NCBI GenBank assembly: GCA_900769445.1
Contig: CAAGGR010000097.1
Coordinates: 58,463-122,462 of the forward strand
Origin: an uncultured Alistipes sp.
GTDB taxonomy: Bacteria > Bacteroidota > Bacteroidia > Bacteroidales > Rikenellaceae
DNA: 64,000 nt
Direction of reading: 5' to 3'
This document shows, piece by piece, positions 15,314 to 24,081 of this stretch (within the stretch, counting starts at the first letter, position 1; each line of letters starts with the position of its first letter). A program made the translations under genes and the position numbers. A model generated the notes under the pieces. It did not search any database and was not told where the DNA came from. It saw only the letters and a program-made list of their open reading frames with translations.

Positions 15314-17929
15314 TTACTTCACATTAGAAAGAATCATCTCCACAGCCTTCTCCATAGCTGCCTCGACACCGTCTACATTCTTACCACCAGCTGTAGCGTA
15401 GTGCTTCTGACCACCGCCACCACCATTCATCAACTTCGCAGCCTCGCGAACGGTAGCACCTGCATCAGCACCCATAGTAACCATATCATCCGAGAGCATA
15501 ACACTAAGTGTTGGCTTACCCTCGAATACGTTGCCTACAACCATCACCAAACGCTCTGCAACGCGCTGACGGATAGCAAATGCCAAATCCTTCAACACCT
15601 CACCAGAGTAGTTTGTAGTGAGCTTAATGAGCTTCACACCGTTAGTCTCCTTAGCCTCCGCAGCAATACTCTGTGCCAAAGCCACAACCTTCTCCTTACG
15701 CATATCCTCCACCTCGCGGTTAAGGGCAGCGTTATTCTCCACCATCTTCTCCACAGCCTGAACGAGCTTAGGGCTACGCACAATCTGCTCGATAGAAGAG
15801 ATTGTATCCTGTGCCTCGTATACCACAGCCTCAGCAACCTCACCAGTAACAGCCTCGATACGACGTACACCTGCCGAGATAGCGCTCTCAGAGAGAATCT
15901 TGAACATACCAATAGTACCTGTAGCTGAGGTATGAGTACCACCACAAAGCTCAGTCGAAGGGCCAAAGTTTACAATACGCACCTTATCGCCATACTTCTC
16001 ACCGAAGAGCATGATAGCACCCGCAGCCTCTGCCTCTGCCATTGTAGCCTCGCGATTCTCAACGAGAGGATAGTTTGCACGTACAAGACGGTTTACAAGG
16101 CGCTCAACCTCGCGAATCTCCTCGGTTGTAACCTTCTGGAAGTGCGAGAAGTCGAAGCGTAGACCCTGTGGCGTAACCATAGAACCCTTCTGCTCAACAT
16201 GTGTGCCAAGCACGGTACGCAAAGCGTAGTCTACAAGGTGTGTTGCAGTGTGGTTGTTAGCCGCCTGCTGACGAGCCTCAGCGTTTACCACAGCGCGGAA
16301 CTCTGCCGATGGATTCTCAGGGAGACGCTTAGCGATGTGGATAATAAGACCATTCTCCTTCTCAGTCGCTACAATATCAATCTTCTCATTCGCACTCTCG
16401 ATATAACCGATATCACCAATCTGACCACCAGAGTTACCATAGAATGGAGTCTGGTCGAACACAAGCTGATATACCTCATTATTCTTGCTCTTCACACGAC
16501 GGTAGCGAGCGATACGGACATTAGCCTCAAGGCTATCATAGCCGATAAACTCGCTCTCCGCAATAGACATAACCTCCTGCCAGTCATCAATATCCTGTGA
16601 TGCAGCGTTACGTGAGCGCTCCTTCTGAATCTGAAGTTCCTTCTCGAACTCCTCGATATCTACCATTACGCCCTGCTCCTTAGCGATAAGCTCAGTAAGG
16701 TCGATAGGGAAACCATAAGTATCGTACAACACAAAGGCATCCTTACCCGAAATCTTACCATTTGCAGACTTCTTAATCACGCCGTCAAGGAGGTTGATAC
16801 CTGTAGCAAGGGTGCGGAGGAATGAGTTCTCCTCCTCCTCGATAACACGCTCGATAAGCGTCTGCTGAGCTACAAGTTCTGGGAACTGGTGTCCCATCTG
16901 CTTAACAAGACCATCCACCAACTTGCAGATAAAAGGCTGTGTAAAACCAAGATATGTGTAACCATAGCGCACTGCACGACGCAAGATACGACGGATAACA
17001 TAGCCAGCCTTAGCATTTGCAGGGAGCTGACCATCAGCGATAGAAAACGAAATGGCGCGAAGGTGGTCGGCAATAACACGCATAGCTACGTCGCACTGCT
17101 CATTCTTACCATACTCCTTACCTGAAAGTGCTGCAATACGTGATATTGTAGGCTGGAAGATATCTGTGTCGTAGTTCGACTTCTTGCCCTGAAGAATCAT
17201 ACATAGACGCTCAAAGCCCATACCAGTATCTACGTTCTTCGCTGGCAACGACTCCAACGAACCATTAGCCTTACGATTATACTGCATAAACACAAGGTTC
17301 CAAATCTCGATAACCTGTGGATGGCTCATATTCACCATCTCGCGACCAGGAATCTTAGCTACCTCCTCGTCGTCGCGTAGGTCGAAGTGAATCTCGCTAC
17401 ATGGGCCACAAGGGCCAGTCTCACCCATCTCCCAGAAGTTATCCTTCTTGTTACCGCGGATGATATGGTCCTCTGGAAGGTACTGCTTCCAGTAGTCATA
17501 CGCCTCCTGATCGAAGGCTACACCATCCTCCTCGCTACCCTCAAATACAGTAGCATACATGCGGCTCTTGTCGAGTTTATACACCTCTGTAAGCAACTCC
17601 CATGCCCAGTCGATAGCCTCCTTCTTAAAGTAATCGCCATACGACCAGTTACCAAGCATCTCAAACATGGTGTGGTGGTATGTGTCGTGTCCAACCTCCT
17701 CCAAGTCGTTGTGCTTACCAGACACGCGCAAACACTTCTGAGTGTCTGCCACACGAGGCCACTTACGAGGAGCGTTACCAAGGAAGATATCCTTAAACTG
17801 GTTCATACCTGCATTGGTAAACATAAGTGTTGGGTCGTTCTTCACGACCATCGGAGCAGATGCCACAATCTCATGACCCTTGCTCTTGAAAAAGTCCAAA
17901 AAGGCTTGTCTTGCTTTGTTCGATTCCAT
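15314..17929 (-). CDS. alaS: Alanine--tRNA ligase
   Basis: Charges tRNA-Ala. The 871-residue protein has the class II N-terminus (RQAFLDFFKSKGHEIVAS, then TLMFTNAGMNQFKD), the tRNA-recognition part, the editing domain with NHTATHLVDYAL and CGGTHTSATG zinc ligands, and a C-terminal C-Ala domain ending in the glycine-rich GGGGGQKHYATAGG and DGVEAAMEKA. Full length with no interruption. A -7 box lies 43-50 nt upstream of the start. Confidence 0.98.
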   Translation of the reverse strand: MESNKARQAFLDFFKSKGHEIVASAPMVVKNDPTLMFTNAGMNQFKDIFLGNAPRKWPRVADTQKCLRVSGKHNDLEEVGHDTYHHTMFEMLGNWSYGDYFKKEAIDWAWELLTEVYKLDKSRMYATVFEGSEEDGVAFDQEAYDYWKQYLPEDHIIRGNKKDNFWEMGETGPCGPCSEIHFDLRDDEEVAKIPGREMVNMSHPQVIEIWNLVFMQYNRKANGSLESLPAKNVDTGMGFERLCMILQGKKSNYDTDIFQPTISRIAALSGKEYGKNEQCDVAMRVIADHLRAISFSIADGQLPANAKAGYVIRRILRRAVRYGYTYLGFTQPFICKLVDGLVKQMGHQFPELVAQQTLIERVIEEEENSFLRTLATGINLLDGVIKKSANGKISGKDAFVLYDTYGFPIDLTELIAKEQGVMVDIEEFEKELQIQKERSRNAASQDIDDWQEVMSIAESEFIGYDSLEANVRIARYRRVKSKNNEVYQLVFDQTPFYGNSGGQIGDIGYIESANEKIDIVATEKENGLIIHIAKRLPENPSAEFRAVVNAEARQQAANNHTATHLVDYALRTVLGTHVEQKGSMVTPQGLRFDFSHFQKVTTEEIREVERLVNRLVRANYPLVENREATMAEAEAAGAIMLFGEKYGDKVRIVNFGPSTELCGGTHTSATGTIGMFKILSESAISAGVRRIEAVTGEVAEAVVYEAQDTISSIEQIVRSPKLVQAVEKMVENNAALNREVEDMRKEKVVALAQSIAAEAKETNGVKLIKLTTNYSGEVLKDLAFAIRQRVAERLVMVVGNVFEGKPTLSVMLSDDMVTMGADAGATVREAAKLMNGGGGGQKHYATAGGKNVDGVEAAMEKAVEMILSNVK

Positions 17930-17971
17930 ATATATTGAATTTTATTTTATACCTATATTTTATAGCGGTTG

Positions 17972-17999
17972 CAAAATTACACAATTTACTTTAATTTTG
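17972..17999. promoter_or_regulatory. Face-to-face divergent promoters of alaS and the M23 operon
   Basis: Two -7 boxes, TAATTTTG on the minus strand (17972-17979) and TAATTTTG on the plus strand (17992-17999), lie 12 nt apart as an inverted pair. The plus promoter has a TTG -33 box at 17969-17971 with a 20-nt spacer, which therefore overlaps the end of the minus -7 box. Confidence 0.6.
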
Positions 18000-18041
18000 C
18001 ATCGTTGAATATGATATTTTTAATATTTTTTATTTTTAACG

Positions 18042-18983
18042 ATGAAAGGTCTCAAAACTGAGCGCAAAATATTGAATATTCGAGAGTGGAAACGTGGCTA
18101 TAGAGTACTCTTTCGCCTCTTTGTGGCGTTGGTCATAGCTGCGGTAGGCCAACTTTTGGTATCTACATATTTCGACACCCCAAAGAAGAATAAGATTCAC
18201 CGCGACAACCATCGCGTGATGGTGGAGTATAACATTCTTTTGGAGAGGATTCGTTCGGCAGAACACACCCTTGCAGATGTTAAGCATCGCGACCAGTATG
18301 TCTACCGCCCATTGCTTGGTATTGACACCCTAAACATACCTAAAGTATATTCTGAGTATAACGACTCTAAGTATGCAGATTTTGAAGGCGTTGAATATGA
18401 AGACAAAATAGTTGATGGATGGCGCGATTTAGACCGTCTCACTCGCAAAATATACTACGCATCGCTATCGTTAGATGACACTCAGGAGCTGGCAGAGAAT
18501 AAGGAGGAGTTCTCAACCGTAATCCCCGCGATATGGCCTATCGACCGCACAAAGCTCAAGAAGGTGAGCAGCCTATACGGTATGCGCGTACACCCTCGCT
18601 ACGGCACATGGCGCATGCATGAGGGCGTCGACCTTTCAGCCCCTAAGGGCACCTCTGTCTACGCTACTGGCAATGGCGTGGTGCTTCGTGCTGGTTGGCA
18701 GCCAGGCTACGGATATCTTGTCGAGCTAAACCACGGCTTTGGTTATAAGACGCGCTACGGACACCTATCAAAAATGTATGTGCGCGCTGGAGATAGTGTT
18801 ACACGTGGCCAAGTAATCGCCGATGTAGGTAATACAGGCGTCTCTTCTGGCTCGCATCTACACTACGAGGTGCGCTTTAGAAATAAGACCGTAAACCCTA
18901 TCCACTATTTCAATAAAGATATGTCGCCAGAGGCATACCTTGACCTCATGCAACAACTTGAGGTGTCCTCTACAAATAATTGA
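18042..18983 (+). CDS. Membrane-anchored M23 family metallopeptidase (first of a pair)
   Basis: Probable peptidoglycan endopeptidase of 313 residues. A basic N-terminus and one transmembrane helix (about 26-45, LFVALVIAAVGQLLV) are followed by a helical stalk (about 60-160) and a C-terminal M23 domain with SLYGMRVHPRYG, the metal motif MHEGVDLSAP and the SHLHYEVR motif, so the catalytic residues seem intact. The topology resembles MepM-like or YebA-like envelope peptidases. A second gene of the same architecture starts five bases after its stop codon and a HAD gene follows, all likely one transcript. Confidence 0.9.
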   Translation: MKGLKTERKILNIREWKRGYRVLFRLFVALVIAAVGQLLVSTYFDTPKKNKIHRDNHRVMVEYNILLERIRSAEHTLADVKHRDQYVYRPLLGIDTLNIPKVYSEYNDSKYADFEGVEYEDKIVDGWRDLDRLTRKIYYASLSLDDTQELAENKEEFSTVIPAIWPIDRTKLKKVSSLYGMRVHPRYGTWRMHEGVDLSAPKGTSVYATGNGVVLRAGWQPGYGYLVELNHGFGYKTRYGHLSKMYVRAGDSVTRGQVIADVGNTGVSSGSHLHYEVRFRNKTVNPIHYFNKDMSPEAYLDLMQQLEVSSTNN

Positions 18984-18987
18984 GTAT

Positions 18988-19929
18988 ATGAGAAATAAGA
19001 TATATAGCATCTACAAAAATATCACCCAGCGACGCTTCTTTCCGTTAGCGATACGTTTCTTCGTGTGGGTTGGCCTTATACTATTTTGGTGGATAGTATT
19101 AGCGCACACCGTAGATATGCCATCGGAGCATAAGCTACGACACTCCACCGATGCGCTAAAGAGAGAGTATAAGGTGATGTCGGAGCGCTACGATTCGCTC
19201 GCACATATTATCGATAATGTTGTTAGGCGCGATGAGAACGTCTTTCGCAAACTCTTCGAGTCCAACCCTTACGACCTAAGCGCAGACCTCGAAAACGAGC
19301 GTATTTCGCTATATGAGCAGCTTACGCATATGGATAATACAGACCTAATGGATGTATTAGATAGCCGCATGCAAGATGCTAATGATAAGGAAGATATGGT
19401 ACTTCAGTCGAGTGAATACATGAAGCAAAACATATCAACTAAGTATCTATCAATCGATTGCGTACCAGCAATCCAACCTGTCAATAATAGACAATTAACC
19501 CTTCTCGCAGCGGGTAAAAAACCTTTAATTAACCCATTCCATCGTACTATGCGTGAGCATCATGGCATCGACTACTTAGTACCAGAAGGCACTGCAGTAT
19601 TCGCTACTGCCGACGGAACAGTTAAATCTCTCTCCGAGAAGAACTCTTCGCACGGAAAAGCAATAACCATAGACCATGGCAACGGCTACGAAACATCATA
19701 CAGCCACCTATTAGATATACGCGTTCGTAAGGGGCAGAAGGTCAAGCGTGGCGATATCATAGCACTTTCAGGCAATAGTGGCCTTTCGTTTGCTCCACAC
19801 CTACACTACGAGGTGCGCTACCGCGACACCCGTGTAGATCCAGTACACTACTTCTTCTTGGAGCTTAGCCCAGAGGAGTATCAACGCATCATTCGCATAG
19901 CTCTATCAAGCATGCAATCATTCGATTAA
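18988..19929 (+). CDS. Membrane-anchored M23 family metallopeptidase (second of a pair)
   Basis: Paralogue of the preceding gene, 313 residues from the ATG at 18988 (an upstream GTG/ATG frame would overlap the first gene). It has the same plan: basic N-terminus, one transmembrane segment (FFVWVGLILFWWIVLAH), a helical stalk and an M23 domain with HHGIDYLVPEG and HLHYEVRYRDTRVDPVHYF. In place of the SxYGxRxHP motif of the first protein this one reads NPFHRTMREHHGIDY, so the region around the active site has diverged while the metal ligands remain. The pair probably arose by tandem duplication. Confidence 0.88.
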   Translation: MRNKIYSIYKNITQRRFFPLAIRFFVWVGLILFWWIVLAHTVDMPSEHKLRHSTDALKREYKVMSERYDSLAHIIDNVVRRDENVFRKLFESNPYDLSADLENERISLYEQLTHMDNTDLMDVLDSRMQDANDKEDMVLQSSEYMKQNISTKYLSIDCVPAIQPVNNRQLTLLAAGKKPLINPFHRTMREHHGIDYLVPEGTAVFATADGTVKSLSEKNSSHGKAITIDHGNGYETSYSHLLDIRVRKGQKVKRGDIIALSGNSGLSFAPHLHYEVRYRDTRVDPVHYFFLELSPEEYQRIIRIALSSMQSFD

Positions 19930-19930
19930 C

Positions 19931-20491
19931 ATGGATCAGTTAAAGTTAATTCTACTCGATTTCGACGGAACTTTAGTAGATACAAAAGAGGCTAACGCAG
20001 GAGCATATATCGAGGCGTTGGCAGAGGTGGGTATCACTATCGACAAGCAGGAGTATCTCAGCAAATACTTCGGCATGCGCTGCATAGAATTTATGCGCAG
20101 TGTGGGACTTAAGAGCGATGAGGAGATACGCGCAGTGCGTCGTCGTAAGATAGAGCTATATCCAAACTATTTCCATACTACAAGGCTAAACATCCCGCTT
20201 TGGGAGTGGTGTCAAATGATGCGAGATTTAGGAGTAAAAGTATGGATAGTATCTACAGGTCATATAGATAACATCACCAATGTAATGCGATACTTGAAGC
20301 TCTCAGATGGTATCGATGGCATTATAACTGGAGATGATGTCGAGCGCCCAAAGCCCTATCCAGACTGCTTTCTTAAGGCGATGGATATCGTCGGTGCAAC
20401 ACCTGCTGAGACTATTATTTTCGAAGACTCTACATACGGTTTACAAAGTGCTAAGGATAGTGGCGCAACCTTTGTAAAGATAAATATGTAA
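19931..20491 (+). CDS. HAD family phosphatase, phosphoglycolate phosphatase-like
   Basis: Cytosolic phosphatase of 186 residues. HAD motif I is LLDFDGTLVDT (about 7-17), motif II is in IVSTGH, the motif III lysine is in ERPKPYPD, and motif IV is IIFEDSTYGLQSA. The helical cap between motifs I and II is of the beta-phosphoglucomutase/Gph type. The substrate cannot be read from the sequence. The start codon lies one base after the second M23 stop codon, so translation is probably coupled, although no functional tie is obvious. Confidence 0.88.
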   Translation: MDQLKLILLDFDGTLVDTKEANAGAYIEALAEVGITIDKQEYLSKYFGMRCIEFMRSVGLKSDEEIRAVRRRKIELYPNYFHTTRLNIPLWEWCQMMRDLGVKVWIVSTGHIDNITNVMRYLKLSDGIDGIITGDDVERPKPYPDCFLKAMDIVGATPAETIIFEDSTYGLQSAKDSGATFVKINM

Positions 20492-20552
20492 AAGATTTGG
20501 ATAGTTGGCGAATTATTTATACTTTTATGGACTAAATTAAAACCGTAAAAGT

Positions 20553-21233
20553 ATGAAGAAATTTATTGCATTAATACTCTCTCTATTCGCTATCACAACC
20601 CTCTCTGCACAGCAGAAGGAGTATCTCGCTCCATTTACCATATTAGATGTAGATGCCCCAATCAGACTCACACTTGTAAAGATTAAGGAGCATGAAGCGC
20701 CATATATTATCTACGACACAAAGGGTGTTGAGAACTCCAAGTTCACGTTCGAGGTCAAGAACAAGAAGTTCAAAGTTCGCGAGCGCTATGACTCTAATCG
20801 TAAGTCAGTTACAGAGGTCACCATAGGTTTTACTTCACTTACAGATATATCGTTATCGAGAGCAGATGCAACGGTAGAGGGTGTGCTTACATCCCAGCTA
20901 CTCGATATAGATATTTCGAACAATGCCCACCTCTCTGCCGAGGTTGACGTACTCGATATCATGGTCAACGCCTCAGGCAAGAGCCGCATCGAACTCGGAG
21001 GCAAGACCCAGTACCACACCGCAGATATAACCTCTGCCCAATACAATGCCCACAAGATGAAGTCGACATCAACAATTGTAGAGTCGTCGCACAATGGCGT
21101 GGCTCGCGTCAATGCCGATGAGCGTTTAGAGCTTAAAACCGCGACCGGTGGCAAGATATACTACTACTCTCAGCCAGTGATATTCCGCAGTGTTATAACT
21201 GCATTCGGCGGAGAGATCACACTCGCCAAATAA
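20553..21233 (+). CDS. Exported GIN-domain (DUF2807) protein
   Basis: Exported protein of 226 residues with a signal peptide (FIALILSLFAITTLSA, cleavage before QQKEY). The remainder is a repetitive beta-helix-like sequence with features of the putative auto-transporter adhesin head GIN domain: alternating SLSRADATVEGVLTSQLLDIDISNNAHLSAEVDV patterns and many Asn/Ser/Gly turns. Such proteins are common and poorly understood in Bacteroidota and are thought to act in the envelope. It precedes the AddB gene by 13 nt. Confidence 0.75.
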   Translation: MKKFIALILSLFAITTLSAQQKEYLAPFTILDVDAPIRLTLVKIKEHEAPYIIYDTKGVENSKFTFEVKNKKFKVRERYDSNRKSVTEVTIGFTSLTDISLSRADATVEGVLTSQLLDIDISNNAHLSAEVDVLDIMVNASGKSRIELGGKTQYHTADITSAQYNAHKMKSTSTIVESSHNGVARVNADERLELKTATGGKIYYYSQPVIFRSVITAFGGEITLAK

Positions 21234-21246
21234 CTGATATTCAGCC

Positions 21247-24081
21247 ATGACAACCTTCCAGTCAGAGTTAGTGCAAGCTCTTCTTAGGCGACACTCCAAC
21301 GACCTTTCCAAGTTAGTCGTGCTATTCCCCTCGTTGCGCGCAAGAGCATTCTTCAATGACGCTCTCAATACACTTGTGGATAGTCCCATATGGCAACCAT
21401 CATGGTCTACCATAGACGAAATTATGGAGCGTGGCTCTGGATTAGTACGTGGCGAGCGCATACGTCTTATTAGCGAGCTATTTAAGATTTATTCCAAGCA
21501 CCACCCCTCAGAGAGCTTCGACCGCTTCTACTTTTGGGGCGATATGCTTATCTCGGACTTCGACATGATAGACAAGTATCTTGTCGACGCAGATAAGCTA
21601 CTTCGAAACATTGAGGATATTAAGGAGATTGAGGCAGATGTTACCTACCTAACAAAGGAGCAGGAGCGCATTCTTAGCTTCTGGAGTAGTATTGGCCCCG
21701 AGGTATCGCTAACCGACCAAAAGCGACACTTTCTTAAGGTATGGCGCTCGCTACCAGCTATTTACAAGGAGTATCGGGAGCGACTATTTAGCTTGGGAAT
21801 AGGCTATCCTGGCATGATATATCGCGCCACTGCAGAGCGCATTAAGCGTGGCGAGAGCATTGAACTACTCCCTAAGCGATATGTATTGGCGGGTTTTAAC
21901 GCCCTATCCAAGAGCGAGGAGATACTATTTACCCACCTTGCCCATAGTGAGCATGGAGCGGAGTTCTACTGGGACTACGACGACTATTATGTGGCCAACC
22001 GAGACCACGAGGCAGGTCTCTTCATGCGAGGCAACCTCTCTAACTACCCCGCTACAGAGCCAATATCGCACAACAACTTCTCGACGATAAAAAAGCAGAT
22101 GCGTGTTACCGCCTGTGCATCTAACATCGTGCAAGTTAAGCACATATCAAATATAATTAACACAATACCTAAGGAGGAGTTAGACAAGAATACCGCCATT
22201 GTCCTTACCGACGAGAATCTACTCATTCCACTACTACACTCTTTCCCAGAGCCTGTTGACAGCGTTAATGTAACAATGGGTTACCCCATTAAGACCTCCC
22301 TTGCCTACACCTTTGTAGAGCGATTATTTGCCCTTCAGACACATAGTAGGGCTAATGATAACGCCACAAAGTTCTACTACGCAGATGTTATGGAGCTATT
22401 GTCGCACCCATACGTTGTAGATAGTCGCAGAGAGCTATGCTTAGAGCTATCCAACAACATCACAGCCAATAGAATCACCTCTGTAGACTCTGCAATGTTT
22501 GCCGACGACACTCTATTAAGCACCATATTTAGCTGTAAGTGTGGTGATTGGAAGTCGCTATCTCAATATATTTGTAGGATACTATCAGCACTACTCGATG
22601 CACAGCAAGACATATCCAATGAACATATCGAATATCTACGTATTGTGCATGAGGAGATAGGTAAGACTACGCTATCGCTCGAAAATTGTGATATCGAGAC
22701 CTCTATTGAGGTCTACACCTCGCTACTACGTCGCCACCTGCAGAGTGTAACTATACCATTCGAGGGCGAGCCTATAGAGGGTCTTCAAATTATGGGCATC
22801 TTGGAGACTCGAAACATTGAGTTTAAGAACGTTATAATACTCTCGATGACAGATGCCAACTTTCCAGGCAACCGCACCGAGCAGCCATCATTTATACCCT
22901 ACTCGCTACGTTTGGCGTATGGTATGCCGACCCCCGAGGAGCATGAGGCGATGTATGCCTACTACTTCTACCGACTCATCCAACGTGCCGAGCGCGTCGA
23001 TATGCTCTACTGTTCACGTGCCGATGAGAAGAGTACTGGAGAGCAGAGCCGCTACATCTATCAGCTTGAGTACGAGTCGCCATATCGCATTGAGAAGCAA
23101 GCTGTTGGCGTTGACCTCAAATTAGAAGATGCAAAGCCTATAACGGTGGTTAAGGGCGAAAAGGAGATGGAGATACTTAACCGTTATCTAACACCAGATA
23201 GTGGCTACACACTCTCTCCAACAGCACTCTTTAGGTATATTGAGTGTCCGCTAAAGTTCTACTTTGCCACTATAGCGCACATCAGAACGCCCGACGAGAT
23301 ATCGAGCAAGATTGATGCTCTAACCTTTGGAAATATCCTGCACGAGACAATACAAGAGCTATACACTCCATTTATTGGTGCAGACGAAGCCAATATCAAA
23401 ATTGCAAACCTACGCAAAAAGAGGTTTGTTGAGGAAACCGTGGACAAGACCATCGCTCGACTCTTGCAGGGAACAGAGAGTGCTACCATCGAGGCGTTTT
23501 CGGGCGATACCTTGCTTGTGAGGGATATTATCATCAAGTACATATATGATGGAATTATGCGCTACGACAGCTCGCGCGAGGAGTTCACCATTGCAGGATT
23601 AGAGGATCTCGTGGAATTGAGTTTCCCTATCTCTAATGGTCGCTTAGTAAATCTTTCAGGTCGCGCCGATAGAATTGATAGACTTAAGGATGGAACTTTG
23701 CAAATTATTGATTATAAGAGTGGAAATAAACCACACTTAGAGTTTAATGGTATATCTACACTCTTTAATGGTGCGCCACATGAGCGTATATCAAATATCT
23801 TCCAAACTCTACTCTACTCGATGATGCTACAGAGGGGACATAAGGGCGAGGTGTGTCCATCGCTCTTCTATGCCTCACAGATGCTCTCTAAGGAGTACTC
23901 GCCATTTATTGTAGACAAGAGCGAAAATTCCGAGATTACCAAGTATAGCGAAATCGCGGAGAGCTTTGAGAAGGAGCTAACATCTGTATTCGAAGACCTC
24001 TTCGACTCAAAGGTTTTCAAGCAGGTAGAAGATGCTGATGCCTGCACCTATTGTGATTATAAAAAGATATGTAGACGATGA
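21247..24081 (+). CDS. addB: AddB-like helicase-nuclease subunit (PD-(D/E)XK)
   Basis: Subunit of an AddAB-type helicase-nuclease for processing double-strand breaks before RecA-dependent repair. The 944-residue protein has an inactivated-helicase N-terminal two thirds and a C-terminal PD-(D/E)XK nuclease with FGNILHETIQELY and IIDYKSGNKP. A cysteine in YIECPLKFYF before the nuclease and the terminal CTYCDYKKIC give the four-cysteine spacing of an iron-sulfur cluster, as in AddB. The stop codon overlaps the AddA start (ATGA at 24078). Confidence 0.9.
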   Translation: MTTFQSELVQALLRRHSNDLSKLVVLFPSLRARAFFNDALNTLVDSPIWQPSWSTIDEIMERGSGLVRGERIRLISELFKIYSKHHPSESFDRFYFWGDMLISDFDMIDKYLVDADKLLRNIEDIKEIEADVTYLTKEQERILSFWSSIGPEVSLTDQKRHFLKVWRSLPAIYKEYRERLFSLGIGYPGMIYRATAERIKRGESIELLPKRYVLAGFNALSKSEEILFTHLAHSEHGAEFYWDYDDYYVANRDHEAGLFMRGNLSNYPATEPISHNNFSTIKKQMRVTACASNIVQVKHISNIINTIPKEELDKNTAIVLTDENLLIPLLHSFPEPVDSVNVTMGYPIKTSLAYTFVERLFALQTHSRANDNATKFYYADVMELLSHPYVVDSRRELCLELSNNITANRITSVDSAMFADDTLLSTIFSCKCGDWKSLSQYICRILSALLDAQQDISNEHIEYLRIVHEEIGKTTLSLENCDIETSIEVYTSLLRRHLQSVTIPFEGEPIEGLQIMGILETRNIEFKNVIILSMTDANFPGNRTEQPSFIPYSLRLAYGMPTPEEHEAMYAYYFYRLIQRAERVDMLYCSRADEKSTGEQSRYIYQLEYESPYRIEKQAVGVDLKLEDAKPITVVKGEKEMEILNRYLTPDSGYTLSPTALFRYIECPLKFYFATIAHIRTPDEISSKIDALTFGNILHETIQELYTPFIGADEANIKIANLRKKRFVEETVDKTIARLLQGTESATIEAFSGDTLLVRDIIIKYIYDGIMRYDSSREEFTIAGLEDLVELSFPISNGRLVNLSGRADRIDRLKDGTLQIIDYKSGNKPHLEFNGISTLFNGAPHERISNIFQTLLYSMMLQRGHKGEVCPSLFYASQMLSKEYSPFIVDKSENSEITKYSEIAESFEKELTSVFEDLFDSKVFKQVEDADACTYCDYKKICRR

